From: Desulfamplus sp.
GTDB lineage: Bacteria; Desulfobacterota; Desulfobacteria; Desulfobacterales; Desulfobacteraceae
Reading direction: 5' to 3'
DNA: 64,000 nucleotides
Assembly: GCA_015231615.1 (NCBI GenBank)
Contig: JADGBE010000001.1
Location: forward strand, 1 to 64,000
This document shows, piece by piece, positions 24,749-33,981 of this stretch (position 1 is its first letter; each line of letters starts with the position of its first letter). The notes below the pieces were generated by a model. That model did not search any database, was not told where the DNA came from, and worked only from the letters and a program-made list of their open reading frames with translations. Made by a program: the position numbers and the translations under genes.

Positions 24749-25567
24749 CTATCCTTGCCCTAAATAGGCTTCCATAACAGCTTGATTATTTTGTATTTCT
24801 CTTGGGGTCCCTTCAGCAAGTTTTTTACCTCTATCAAGAACAATAATCTTATCTGAAATACCCATTGCAAGACTCATGTCATGCTCTACAAGCATCATTG
24901 TAACACCTCTTTGTTTTACTTTCTGAATAAGCTGCCCTAACGCTTCTGTTTCAACCGCATTCAATCCAGCGGCTGGCTCATCAAGTAGAAGTAATATAGG
25001 ATCTGATGCCAATGCTCTTGCTATCTCTGCCATTTTCTGCCTTCCAACTGGCAACTCTCCAGCAGTTCTGTAAGTATATTCTGTAAGCCCTGTAAATTCT
25101 AAAAGAGCTTCTGCTTTCTCTTTTGCCATCTTCTCTTCACGTAATACCCAAGGCATTTTAGTGATAGCTCCCCAAAATCCGCTTTTAGTTCTCACGTGCA
25201 TTCCAACAAGCACATTATCAAGAAGTGTCATGCTTCCAAAAAGCTCAACATGCTGAAAAGTTCTGGCAATACCAGCTTTTACCAATTTATGAACAGGTAT
25301 ATTTTTTGTGTTTTTGCCCATAAAAAGGAGTTCACCGTAATCAGGCGGATATATTCCTGTTATCATATTGAACAGAGTTGTTTTTCCAGCTCCGTTTGGA
25401 CCTATCAATCCACACACAATCCCCTTTTCAATTGAAAATGAGATATTATCCTGTGCTTTCACACCCCCAAACATTTTGGTCAATGATGAGATTTTTAATA
25501 TCTCCTGAGGAGATATTACATTGGAAGAGTTGAGCATCGGTTCATTAAATTTTGTAGTGTCAGTCAA
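24749..25567 (-). CDS. livG: branched-chain amino acid ABC transporter ATPase LivG
   Basis: Partner ATPase of LivF. 272 residues with an N-terminal extension of about 25 compared with the E. coli form. Walker A GPNGAGKTT, the LivG-type 'GIARTFQHVELFGSMTLLDNV', a degenerate signature 'ELPVGRQKMAEIARAL', Walker B 'ILLLLDEPAAGLN' and H-loop 'MLVEHDM'. First gene of the livG-livF-PaaK set; upstream of it on the other strand is tRNA-Gln, so no permease gene precedes it here. Confidence 0.9.
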   Translation of the reverse strand: MTDTTKFNEPMLNSSNVISPQEILKISSLTKMFGGVKAQDNISFSIEKGIVCGLIGPNGAGKTTLFNMITGIYPPDYGELLFMGKNTKNIPVHKLVKAGIARTFQHVELFGSMTLLDNVLVGMHVRTKSGFWGAITKMPWVLREEKMAKEKAEALLEFTGLTEYTYRTAGELPVGRQKMAEIARALASDPILLLLDEPAAGLNAVETEALGQLIQKVKQRGVTMMLVEHDMSLAMGISDKIIVLDRGKKLAEGTPREIQNNQAVMEAYLGQG

Positions 25568-25760
25568 TATTCTTTTCCTTAACTTACGCCCCTATCCATA
25601 TCAAATTAACTTTTAAATAATAGAGAGTATTATATTATGGTCTGCTTTAATAGAGCATAAAAAACTCTTAGGCTAAAGTCCATACTTTTTAATAAGTTAT
25701 GGGAGAATTAGATTATAAATCAAAAAAAATTTATTTTTAACCATAAATAACAATAAAATA

Positions 25761-25789
25761 TTGACTCATAAATTAGCGTGATGTATAAA
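25761..25789 (+). promoter_or_regulatory. promoter of tRNA-Gln
   Basis: TTGACT (25761-25766), 17-bp spacer, TATAAA (25784-25789), 16 bp before the tRNA. Confidence 0.65.
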
Positions 25790-25805
25790 GCACTACACTT
25801 TTCAC

Positions 25806-25879
25806 TGGGTGATCGTCCAACGGTAGGACTGCGGACTCTGACTCCGTCAATCGAGGTTCAAATCCTTGTCACCCAGCCA
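25806..25879 (+). tRNA. tRNA-Gln (anticodon CTG)
   Basis: 74 nt with encoded CCA. Acceptor TGGGTGA / TCACCCA, anticodon loop CTCTGAC with anticodon CTG, T-arm GGTTCAAATCC. Confidence 0.93.
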
Positions 25880-25888
25880 AATGAAATC

Positions 25889-25921
25889 AAAGGGTTATAG
25901 CTTTCGCTATAACCCTTTTTT
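25889..25921 (+). terminator. terminator of tRNA-Gln
   Basis: 12-bp stem AAGGGTTATAGC / GCTATAACCCTT with a 4-nt loop, followed by a run of T. Confidence 0.92.
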
Positions 25922-26037
25922 ATTCCATAGGTAGATTAACCACAATATTTATACCACCAGCGTTTATCTGGTGGTATTTGAGTTCTTGGACATATTATAT
26001 ACACTTATTAGTTTTTTATATTACCCATCAATATGAA

Positions 26038-26220
26038 TTATGATATTTGGCACTTTTTTATTAGCTGATCTTGTTGTTCTTGGCGTTTCTGGAGTTCCTC
26101 TTGAAATTTTCTCACCCCTTCTAAAAGAGGGTTAGTTCCTTGACGTCTTCTCAGTCGAATTTTGACGGTTGCTCCCAACATATTCACCTCTTTATATTCT
26201 GATGTCTTTATACTATTCAT
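26038..26220 (-). CDS. small basic helical protein with two possible starts
   Basis: 60 residues, not recognised. A first ATG at 26220 has a GAGGTG site 5 nt upstream. A second ATG at 26181 has another AGAGGTG just before it, giving a 47-residue product beginning MLGATVKIRLRRRQGTNPLL. The body is basic and helical with a Gln/Lys/Glu-rich end. It stands alone, convergent with tRNA-Gln. Two good ribosome binding sites in one frame support translation and suggest two forms, or that the shorter form is the real one. Confidence 0.5.
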   Translation of the reverse strand: MNSIKTSEYKEVNMLGATVKIRLRRRQGTNPLLEGVRKFQEELQKRQEQQDQLIKKCQIS

Positions 26221-26272
26221 ATTACACCTCTATAAAATGTTTTTATTTGATCTCCTGCAAAACGTGAATTCG

Positions 26273-26313
26273 ACCCTTGAGTTTATTGGATAAGAAATTA
26301 GTTATGCAGGAAG
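26273..26313. repeat. 41-bp dispersed intergenic repeat, copy 1
   Basis: About 37 of 41 bases match the reverse complement of 39,429-39,469. Not coding. Confidence 0.75.
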
Positions 26314-26452
26314 TCTATTAGCAATCCCTAACTATCAATCATCATTATAAATAAAGCAAAGAGAGAATTTCATACAAAAAAATTTTATATCGCTATTTAC
26401 TTCATGAAAATCAATAAGCAAAAGATATACCAATAATTTTACATTGAGGTCT

Positions 26453-28213
26453 TCATATAAAACCTTTTTGCCCAATATAGAGCAGAATCTCATGCACAGC
26501 CTCATCAGGTGTTATATGTGTTGTGTCTATTGACATTTCACATTTTTGAGGTATTTCGTAAGGATCATCTACGCCTGTAAACCCCTTAATAAGTCCAGCC
26601 CGTGCCTTTGCATACATACCTTTACGATCTCGTTTTTCACACTCTTCAATTGGAGTTGCAACATGAATTTCAAAGAAGCCACCATATATTTCAATTGCCT
26701 TTCTTATCTCTTCTCTTGTGTTTTTATAAGGAGCAATTGGGGCGCATATTGCAATACCACGGTTTTTGGTTATCTCTGCTGCAACAAAGCCGATACGCCT
26801 TACGTTTATATCTCTGTGTTCTTTAGAAAAGTTAAGCTCACTTGAAAGATTTCTTCTTACAATGTCTCCATCAAGCAAAGTTACTGGTCTTGTTCCTATC
26901 TCCATAAATTTTGCATAAAGTATATTGGCAATAGTTGATTTTCCAGCTCCAGATAGACCTGTAAGGAAAACTGTAAAACCTTGACCAGACGGTGGAGGAT
27001 ATGATCTTTTAAGCTCTTCAACGACCTCTGGAAAGGTTGCCCATTCAGGGACATTTTTTCCAGCACGAATTTTTTTGCGTATATCTGTACCCGATAAAAA
27101 GAGTGTCTCAATATTTTCTGGAACATCGCCTTCAAATTGATATTCATCATCAGAGGGCAAATATACCATTTTTTTAAAGGCAAGCACCTCAACGCCAACC
27201 TCTAAAGAGAGTTTAGAGGCAAAAGATGCTGCATCTTCAGAGCTATAAAAAGGTATTCCTTTGCTATCTATACCGGGGCTTGAGTGGTTATGACCAATTA
27301 TAAAATGGGTGCAGCCAAAATTTTTTCCAATAATTATATGGAGTAAAGCATCTCTTGGACCAGCAAGCCTCATTGCCAATGGAAGGAGATTGAGCATAAA
27401 TGAGTCTGGTGGATAATAAGGCTCTACTTTTTTATAGCACTTCATTCGAGTGAAATGGTCAAAATCACCGGGTTTTGTCTCACCTGCAACCGGCAAAAGT
27501 AGCAAATTAGCCTGTGCCTGCCTCATTGCTCTTATAGTCATCTCAAACTGAGGTCTGTGAATAGGATGACGTGTCAAAAAACCGACAACTTTTTTCCATC
27601 CAAGTTTTGAAAATATCTCCCTAACTTCATTTGGGGTTTTTCTAAGTTGCCTAAAATCAGAGTGTATGGGAAGATTCATGGTTTGAACTTTCCCACCTAT
27701 GTAATATTTACCCGAACGGTAGTAGAGATAATTGACCCCAGGATGCTCTGTATCTTTAGTGCCATAAAGGGTTATGGCTTCCTTCTCTGTGTCAATCAGC
27801 CATATATCTTCAACTTGAATAGTTCCAAGAATAAACCCCTCTTGATCTCTTAACATCAGCAGTTGACCGATTTGGCAACTATTAGCTAAAGTTTCTGAGA
27901 CATCAAGTGTTATTGGAACAGGCCAAAGTTCTCCTGTTGAAAGACGCATCTTTTCAAGAACTGTATCGTAATCATCCCGATTCATAAAACCTTGAAGAGG
28001 TGAGTAAGCACCGATTGAGAGAAGTTCAAAATCACATAGTTGACGTGCATTTAAAATAACATCAGGTATTGTAGAGGATAGCTTTTTCAAATACTCAGAA
28101 CGCTCATTATCAACAATTAGATTGACAAGCTCGCTATCTCTCAAATGAGAAGAAGTAATGTTGTAACATATAGATGTTGTCTGAGATTTTGTTGAGTTAT
28201 CTATTTGAGTCAT
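26453..28213 (-). CDS. fused ATP-sulfurylase-like / APS kinase
   Basis: 586 residues. The N-terminal ~390 residues are an ATP sulfurylase fold (PUA-like domain then catalytic domain); the rest is an APS kinase with P-loop GLSGAGKST (residues 419-427), 'DGDIVRRNLS' and 'GFTGVDDPYE'. The normal pathway is sulfate + ATP to APS and then to PAPS. The sulfurylase motifs are altered: the usual RNPxHxxH reads RHPIHRPQ (residues 215-222), losing the second His, and the usual GRDHAG reads GHNHSS (307-312). The fold is kept, but the substrate or reaction may differ. It is the last gene of a minus-strand set with a GntR regulator and a LOG-like protein. Confidence 0.85.
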   Translation of the reverse strand: MTQIDNSTKSQTTSICYNITSSHLRDSELVNLIVDNERSEYLKKLSSTIPDVILNARQLCDFELLSIGAYSPLQGFMNRDDYDTVLEKMRLSTGELWPVPITLDVSETLANSCQIGQLLMLRDQEGFILGTIQVEDIWLIDTEKEAITLYGTKDTEHPGVNYLYYRSGKYYIGGKVQTMNLPIHSDFRQLRKTPNEVREIFSKLGWKKVVGFLTRHPIHRPQFEMTIRAMRQAQANLLLLPVAGETKPGDFDHFTRMKCYKKVEPYYPPDSFMLNLLPLAMRLAGPRDALLHIIIGKNFGCTHFIIGHNHSSPGIDSKGIPFYSSEDAASFASKLSLEVGVEVLAFKKMVYLPSDDEYQFEGDVPENIETLFLSGTDIRKKIRAGKNVPEWATFPEVVEELKRSYPPPSGQGFTVFLTGLSGAGKSTIANILYAKFMEIGTRPVTLLDGDIVRRNLSSELNFSKEHRDINVRRIGFVAAEITKNRGIAICAPIAPYKNTREEIRKAIEIYGGFFEIHVATPIEECEKRDRKGMYAKARAGLIKGFTGVDDPYEIPQKCEMSIDTTHITPDEAVHEILLYIGQKGFI

Positions 28214-28258
28214 TTTTCTATTTTACCCCTGTAAAACCTATTTTTTATCCAATACAAC

Positions 28259-30463
28259 TTAAGTCAGTCTATAGTTTGGGTTTTCAAAGACATCAACCTT
28301 AACTTGTCCAAGAGTCTCTTGCCTTATTCTTTTTGATTTTACTCGTGATGTTTCAATGTCCTCTGCTGGAATTTTATTTTTTTTATACCAATTATCTGGG
28401 TGGGACAAAAATTTTATAATCTCTTTTAACGCCTCATCAGCAGTGCGGCAGGGCTTAATTAGATTTGGAATAAATGGAGGACCATACTTTCTCTCTGCAA
28501 TTTCAATAGTTTGTTTCTGTGCATGATTCCATAAGTTATCAGGGTCAAGCAAAATTATAGGAGCAAGTGGATTTTCGTGGATTTTCATAGATGTTATTGA
28601 TATGGCAAGCTCTTCAGAGCTTCCGTATCCACCTGTATTGATAATTGGAAGATTGCTCAACTTTTGAAGGTGATCTTGTCTTGAAAGGCGAAGTCCCTCT
28701 TTATATTTAATAAGCCCATCGCAGGTTGTAAGGGATAACTGTCTCTCACCCTCAAGGTCAATTGCAATTCCAACACTCATTATGTTGTGTTTTCTTGCAA
28801 GATCGTTTGACTCTTTCATAAGTCCCGGTCCACCTCCATGAGCAATTCCCATCTCATCACCAAGTTTTGCTGCAAGCTGACTTAAAAGCTCAATGGTCAG
28901 CCTATTATCAGCCTCTTTGGTGTGTGAACCGTAAAATGCAAACCAATATCTAACCTTATCAAATCGATCTTTATCATCAGGCTCCATAAAACAGCCATGA
29001 TAAAAAGTATAGATTTTATCAGTCTCTGAATCGTAGCGTAGAAATTCACAGGCAGAGTGGTCAGCGTGGGTTAAATTTATCATTTTTTTGATATAGTCAT
29101 CTTCAAAAGATGGGTTAGCTGAATTTATCAAAAAGGTTCTAATACCGCTCCTGTTCAAAGCATTTATAACTTCATGCGATGGAAACTTATCTCCAATAAA
29201 AATACGGCTATTAATTCCTCCAAGCACAGACAGCTTTTGAAGAGTTTTTCTAAACTCACCATTTTGAAGATCATTTTCTTCTGAAGTTGGAAGAACTAAC
29301 TCTGATTTACGCGATGTGCTTTGCACTACAGAGTGTTTAATAATTTCAAACTGTGCCTCACCTTCAATATCTTTAGCCCTTGGAATTTGAATAAAATTTC
29401 CTTTATTTAGAATCATACCCAAAGAGTGATGATGAATAGAGCGAAACAGATTGCTTATCTCTGCATTTGTAAGAAGGTCATAAACTCTGTATCCCTCTTT
29501 TACCTTACTCTTTTCCAATGGCACAGTTAGCGGATTTTTTGTTCTGAAAAAACGGACTCTAATTTTGATTTCACTCAATGGAGTATCGCAATTTCCAAAA
29601 TTGTATAGCTCAACTTGTCTATCTCTGAATGTGCGAAAAGGATCAAGCACCCTTGCTGGAAGATGCTCAATAAAGTTTGATTCAGGCTCTACAACAGCGT
29701 CAATTATTGCATATACATCTCCAAGAGAGATTTTTATATCACCTACAAACAACTCATTTGGCTTTAGCAAAGCACTTTTAAGATCAACTGCCACCCTTGA
29801 TCTAATTTTACTCAAAGCACTTCTACCCTCTTTGATAACAGCATTTATGCTTGAAGGGTTAATGGCATAAGGTTCAAATATGTATTGAAACGGCTCAAGA
29901 TCAATGGTTATGTAGTCAGAAATTTTCCCTGTTGTTTTGTCGATCTCTTGATGAATTTCAAATCCTTCATAGTAGCCTTTAGTAATCTCTCTGCCTACAA
30001 AAAGCCTTTTATGGAGATAATGCCTAACATCGTGAATTCTAAGTTCAGGATCCATGACAACAAGCCTGCCAATCTCATCGCCTTTCTTAAAAAGCTCAAG
30101 AACATTGCCTGTTTGCAATCCAGAGTCTAAAAGTGGGTTTAAATTTTGAATCTGCCCATCAAGGTAAATATCTTGATTTTCAATGGTTGGAATTATCGTT
30201 AAATTACTTTGATAAGTTTTAATGCCAATCTGGGCATTGCCACTTCTTCCTACAAAAAAATATGGTTTACCCTCTAAAATCGCACCTCTTATATAATTTG
30301 AAACAGATGGAAAATAGAAAGTGGCTTGTATTGATTTTACTGACTCTATTGAATCTGATTCTGGGTTATTTTTCTTCTCTTGAATCGTGTGTATATAGCC
30401 ATCAGGGCTTATTATTTGGGGTATTTTATTCATAATTTTGCTTTTAGTTATTTCTCCTTCCAT
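28259..30463 (-). CDS. large protein with C-terminal LOG-family (lysine-decarboxylase-like) domain
   Basis: 734 residues, much longer than ordinary LOG proteins (180-450). The first ~400 residues match no family I know; they are mixed alpha/beta with no membrane segment. The Rossmann-type LOG domain lies at about 500-690: 'AHGGGPGLMKESNDLARKH', 'SVGIAIDLEGE' and 'INTGGYGSSEELAIS', close to the PGGxGTxxE motif of nucleotide 5'-monophosphate phosphoribohydrolases. 45 bp separate it from the sulfurylase-like gene and 48 bp from the GntR gene. A nucleotide-related role, perhaps linked to the neighbouring adenylyl chemistry, is inference. An in-frame ATG ten codons in is an alternative start. Confidence 0.65.
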   Translation of the reverse strand: MEGEITKSKIMNKIPQIISPDGYIHTIQEKKNNPESDSIESVKSIQATFYFPSVSNYIRGAILEGKPYFFVGRSGNAQIGIKTYQSNLTIIPTIENQDIYLDGQIQNLNPLLDSGLQTGNVLELFKKGDEIGRLVVMDPELRIHDVRHYLHKRLFVGREITKGYYEGFEIHQEIDKTTGKISDYITIDLEPFQYIFEPYAINPSSINAVIKEGRSALSKIRSRVAVDLKSALLKPNELFVGDIKISLGDVYAIIDAVVEPESNFIEHLPARVLDPFRTFRDRQVELYNFGNCDTPLSEIKIRVRFFRTKNPLTVPLEKSKVKEGYRVYDLLTNAEISNLFRSIHHHSLGMILNKGNFIQIPRAKDIEGEAQFEIIKHSVVQSTSRKSELVLPTSEENDLQNGEFRKTLQKLSVLGGINSRIFIGDKFPSHEVINALNRSGIRTFLINSANPSFEDDYIKKMINLTHADHSACEFLRYDSETDKIYTFYHGCFMEPDDKDRFDKVRYWFAFYGSHTKEADNRLTIELLSQLAAKLGDEMGIAHGGGPGLMKESNDLARKHNIMSVGIAIDLEGERQLSLTTCDGLIKYKEGLRLSRQDHLQKLSNLPIINTGGYGSSEELAISITSMKIHENPLAPIILLDPDNLWNHAQKQTIEIAERKYGPPFIPNLIKPCRTADEALKEIIKFLSHPDNWYKKNKIPAEDIETSRVKSKRIRQETLGQVKVDVFENPNYRLT

Positions 30464-30511
30464 ATTTTTTATAAACTCTAATGGCTACGAGTTATCCAAC
30501 TAAATTGTGAG

Positions 30512-31186
30512 TCAACTACCGCCCCCAAGATGCCAAAATGCAGCCTCTTCTTGCATAATACGATCCATTACAGCAAGTTTAGTATTATTAAGCTCACCCA
30601 TAAGCACTAATTTTGCCCCTTCACAATCATGTGCTTCAAGTTTTTGAATCAATATTCCATGAATATCTGGCATATCTTTTCCTGCATGGCGGATAACCAT
30701 AAACCTTGCTAATCTATCCAAAAGATGTTTCAAAGTAGAAGCAAGTTCCATGTTTTCAGATGCTTCAGCAACCATAAAATGGAAATTGCGATTTTCGTCT
30801 GTATATCGAGTGTAAGATAGATCATCTTCTCCTGAATACCCTAAATGAACTGCTCTTAACTTTTCAACCATCTCTGGAGTTATATTTTTTGCTGCCCGCT
30901 CAATTGAGGCAAGCTCAAGAATCTCTCTTAGTTCAAGCATATCCCTTAGCTCTTTTAAGGTTATTCTTGTAACAAAATAACCAGAACGAGGCTTTATGGT
31001 AATCAATGCCTCTTGATTTAGCATCTGTAGTGCATCTCTTACTGGTGTGATACTGGTACCAAACTCTGTTTTTAATAGATCAATTGATAGTCTCTCTCCG
31101 GGTTTTAGCTTTCCATTTAATATTGCACTTCTTAAAGAGTTATAAATATCTTTTTTAGCTGTATATCCTTCGGTTATATTGTGCAT
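30512..31186 (-). CDS. GntR-family (FadR-type) transcriptional regulator
   Basis: 224 residues. N-terminal winged helix: 'LKPGERLSIDLLKTEFGTSITPVRDALQMLNQEALI' (about 25-65). C-terminal FCD ligand-binding helical domain (about 85-215) with the metal-binding Asp/His pattern, e.g. 'DENRNFHFMVAEASENMEL'. It heads the LOG/sulfurylase set and probably controls it. A perfect 8-bp palindrome TTGGCCAA (31228-31235) about 40 bp upstream of its start is a candidate operator. Confidence 0.88.
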   Translation of the reverse strand: MHNITEGYTAKKDIYNSLRSAILNGKLKPGERLSIDLLKTEFGTSITPVRDALQMLNQEALITIKPRSGYFVTRITLKELRDMLELREILELASIERAAKNITPEMVEKLRAVHLGYSGEDDLSYTRYTDENRNFHFMVAEASENMELASTLKHLLDRLARFMVIRHAGKDMPDIHGILIQKLEAHDCEGAKLVLMGELNNTKLAVMDRIMQEEAAFWHLGGGS

Positions 31187-31535
31187 CTCTTATTTTTTAC
31201 CTTATCTTATTTATATAAAATTGATCGTTGGCCAATTATGTTATGGCTATAATATCGTTAATAGATAATTTTTTTTGGACTGATTTTAATTGCTAAGTTG
31301 TCTCTAAAACACACATTTGATATATCTAAATATAAAAATTATCATATTAATTATTCAAATGAAAGTAAAAATTCGCCAATTTAATATGGAATCAATGGCA
31401 AAGTGGTGATATTGTATGAAAATACATACAATTTATAAAGACAATCTGAACTATATTTTCAACGGTCATAAATTGAGTTATTATTAAATTTCTCAGCCGT
31501 CAATATTACTACTGTAAAAACTTAGGAATAAAGCC
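31187..31535. promoter_or_regulatory. divergent regulatory region, GntR gene / sigma54 activator gene
   Basis: About 350 bp without a gene. Holds the TTGGCCAA palindrome at 31228-31235 and several AT-rich promoter-like stretches (TATAAT at 31248-31253 on the plus strand). No convincing -24/-12 element is seen. Confidence 0.4.
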
Positions 31536-33329
31536 GTGAACAAATCATCTTTTGACCTTTTCAAATCCTTTGCAGGAGAGCTTGATCCAATCTCACTTCA
31601 AAAAAAATTTCTTCTTGCCCTGCTTAAACTTCAAAATGTTGAGAGAGGATCAATCTGGATAAAAAAAAATAATTGCTACCACTGTATTGAAGCTGTTGGG
31701 AAGGAGAGCGAAAATATTATTGGAATTGATATTGACGAGAAGCAAAAAAGCATTGTGGGTTGGGTAATTGAAAATGGACAAAGAACGGTTGCTGATACTC
31801 GAAGTGATGCAAGACACTACAAAGAGCTTGAAGACAGACTTGCAATTAAGAGTAGTTTAATACTTTGTTTTCCTCTATTTTTAAAAGAGACCATAGATTA
31901 CAACGGATCTGACTATAACGCAACGAGCTATAATGATGATAGCCCAACTCATATTAAAAAAGAAGATAGATCGTTTAAAGCAGATAGAGCTTATAGTAAA
32001 GGCAAAACAGTTTATGGAGCTGTTCAGATAATTGATACTACACCTGAAAAGAGTTGTGTAAACTTAGATGAAAAGTATCTTAACTATCTACAAAACCTGG
32101 TTGATATTGGTTCTGTTGCCTTGAGCAATGCAGTTATATATAGCCAGAAGGTCAAAGAGACAGAGTCTCTTAAAGTAACTCTTCAAAAACTTAGAGCAAG
32201 CTCAACGACAATTATTGGGCAGAGCAAAACGTTTCAGACATGTATGAACCTTGTAAAGAGCTATGCAGCATCTGATTTTCATGTTTTAATTACAGGGGAG
32301 AGCGGAACAGGAAAAGAGCTTGTAGCTAAACAGATTCATAGAACAGGTTCAAGAAGCGATAAACCTTTTTTAGTTCAAAATTGCAGTGCAATTCCAGAAT
32401 CTCTTTTAGAAAGCGAGCTTTTTGGTTATAAAAAAGGTGCTTTTTCAGGGGCGGCAAAGGATAAAAAAGGTCTATTTGAAGCTGCTGAAGGTGGAACTGT
32501 TTTTTTAGATGAAATAGGCGATATGCCATTTAATATTCAAGCTGCGATTTTAAGAGTTTTGCAAAACAATGAAGTTAAACCAGTTGGTTCAAATGAGGTT
32601 ATTCTCGTAAATGTCAGGATCATTTCAGCTACAAACCATGATATAAGACAGATGGCAACAGAAGGTAAGTTTCGTCAAGACCTATTTTATAGGCTATCTG
32701 TTTTACCAATTGAGTTACCACCCTTAAGAGAACGTAGAGAAGATATTCCTCTTTTAATACAATATTTTTTTAGGCTTGAGAGTTTAAAGAGTGGTGTAAA
32801 GGAGAAAAAACTTAAACCTGATGCAATGCAAAAACTCATATCGTGGTCGTGGCCGGGTAATATAAGAGAGCTTGAAAATCTGATAAGATACCTTGTTGTA
32901 GTTACAGATGGTCAAGCAGAGGGGGAATATATTGATATTGATGCTATTCCTGAGCATTTCTTTCAACCTGCGATTCATGAAGAGTTTGGTTCTAGATGTT
33001 CGTCAATTAATATTGAAAACAATCAAATTGAAAGAAAAAAGATAGGAGGATATTATACTGACATAAGCAATCCAATGGGAATATTGTATCAAAATAGAAA
33101 TGATTTACAAAACAGCGGAAACTCAAAATATCAAATACAAATAGATTTTGGTAATCAGACTTGGGACGAGCTTGAAGAGAATTATATCAGGTTCTTGCTT
33201 AAGAAAAACAATTGGAATGTTACATGGGCTGCTAAAGCATCTGGGTTAAACCGTTCAACGTTTGCATCAAGAATGAGAAGGCTTGGAATTAGAAAATCAG
33301 ATATTTGTTATGACTTAGACAAAAAATAA
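31536..33329 (+). CDS. sigma54-dependent activator with N-terminal GAF domain (NifA-like)
   Basis: Activates RNA polymerase with sigma54 in response to a small-molecule or redox signal. 597 residues: GAF domain about 15-190 with a charged insertion, AAA+ domain about 220-460, C-terminal Fis-type HTH about 555-592 ('WAAKASGLNRSTFASRMRRLGI'). Key motifs: Walker A GESGTGKE, sigma54-contact loop GAFSGA (the usual GAFTGA with Ser in place of Thr, which is tolerated), Walker B 'GGTVFLDEIGD'. Target genes are unknown. It is monocistronic and convergent with the first PilZ gene. Confidence 0.9.
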   Translation: MNKSSFDLFKSFAGELDPISLQKKFLLALLKLQNVERGSIWIKKNNCYHCIEAVGKESENIIGIDIDEKQKSIVGWVIENGQRTVADTRSDARHYKELEDRLAIKSSLILCFPLFLKETIDYNGSDYNATSYNDDSPTHIKKEDRSFKADRAYSKGKTVYGAVQIIDTTPEKSCVNLDEKYLNYLQNLVDIGSVALSNAVIYSQKVKETESLKVTLQKLRASSTTIIGQSKTFQTCMNLVKSYAASDFHVLITGESGTGKELVAKQIHRTGSRSDKPFLVQNCSAIPESLLESELFGYKKGAFSGAAKDKKGLFEAAEGGTVFLDEIGDMPFNIQAAILRVLQNNEVKPVGSNEVILVNVRIISATNHDIRQMATEGKFRQDLFYRLSVLPIELPPLRERREDIPLLIQYFFRLESLKSGVKEKKLKPDAMQKLISWSWPGNIRELENLIRYLVVVTDGQAEGEYIDIDAIPEHFFQPAIHEEFGSRCSSINIENNQIERKKIGGYYTDISNPMGILYQNRNDLQNSGNSKYQIQIDFGNQTWDELEENYIRFLLKKNNWNVTWAAKASGLNRSTFASRMRRLGIRKSDICYDLDKK

Positions 33330-33333
33330 GTTA

Positions 33334-33409
33334 TTATGTCATCATATAAAAACCAATAACTTGTGCATAGTTTATGTCATCATATAAAAACCAATAACTT
33401 GTGCATAGT
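33334..33409. repeat. perfect 38-bp tandem duplication
   Basis: 33334-33371 and 33372-33409 are identical. The second copy encodes the last codons and stop of the PilZ gene; the first is a non-coding extra copy between that gene and the convergent activator. Confidence 0.9.
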
Positions 33410-33845
33410 TTTCATCAACAAATTCAGCACCAATAACATTATTAATTTTTATCTTTACAATACATCTTTTTATAATAGGTTTCTCTCTTTTATGTTCAAG
33501 TTTAAACTCAACAACTACAATATCTCCAACCTCAATTTCGGATATGTATTTTTTATTTACAAAAACAAACTCAATACCAACACCTCCAAGTGATATATCT
33601 TTAATGATAATATCAAATTTTCTTTTATTATCATTTTCAATAGAACATGACCCTGGAATACCAACCTTTTTTCTGAAATATTTACGAAATTCAAGCTGAA
33701 TATCAGTTGATTGACCACACTTACACTTTATAGTTAATGTCTTTTTCTTATCTTTAAATGGTAAGGCATTAAATCTTCTCTGAAATCCGCAGTTAGGGCA
33801 TATAAATAGACTCTCATTATTGTTATCAATATATCCTTTAATCAT
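33372..33845 (-). CDS. zinc-ribbon PilZ-domain protein (paralogue 1)
   Basis: Probable c-di-GMP receptor. 157 residues: a Cys4 zinc ribbon at the N-terminus (CPNC near residue 17, CKC near residue 42), followed by a PilZ domain with the basic motif 'FRKYFRKKV' and 'DISLGGVGIEF' (the RxxxR and (D/N)xSxxG elements). Its neighbour upstream encodes a protein with the same layout; the two look like a tandem duplication. Such proteins usually act on motility, exopolysaccharide or transcription, but no target is adjacent. Confidence 0.85.
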   Translation of the reverse strand: MIKGYIDNNNESLFICPNCGFQRRFNALPFKDKKKTLTIKCKCGQSTDIQLEFRKYFRKKVGIPGSCSIENDNKRKFDIIIKDISLGGVGIEFVFVNKKYISEIEVGDIVVVEFKLEHKREKPIIKRCIVKIKINNVIGAEFVDENYAQVIGFYMMT

Positions 33846-33981
33846 AAGACTCCTAATTATATCTAATCTATTTTGTAGCTATACTTCAAACGGGAGTAAA
33901 TTTAGCTCTTATTATGCAAAACTCAAATTATAACCGAGGCAGTATGTTTCCCCAATAGACCTTAATTTGACTTGAATATCA

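Noticed and set aside
31396-31420. Sigma54 -24/-12 promoter (TGGCA...) before the activator gene
   Set aside because: The GG and GC elements are not at the required 10-bp spacing.
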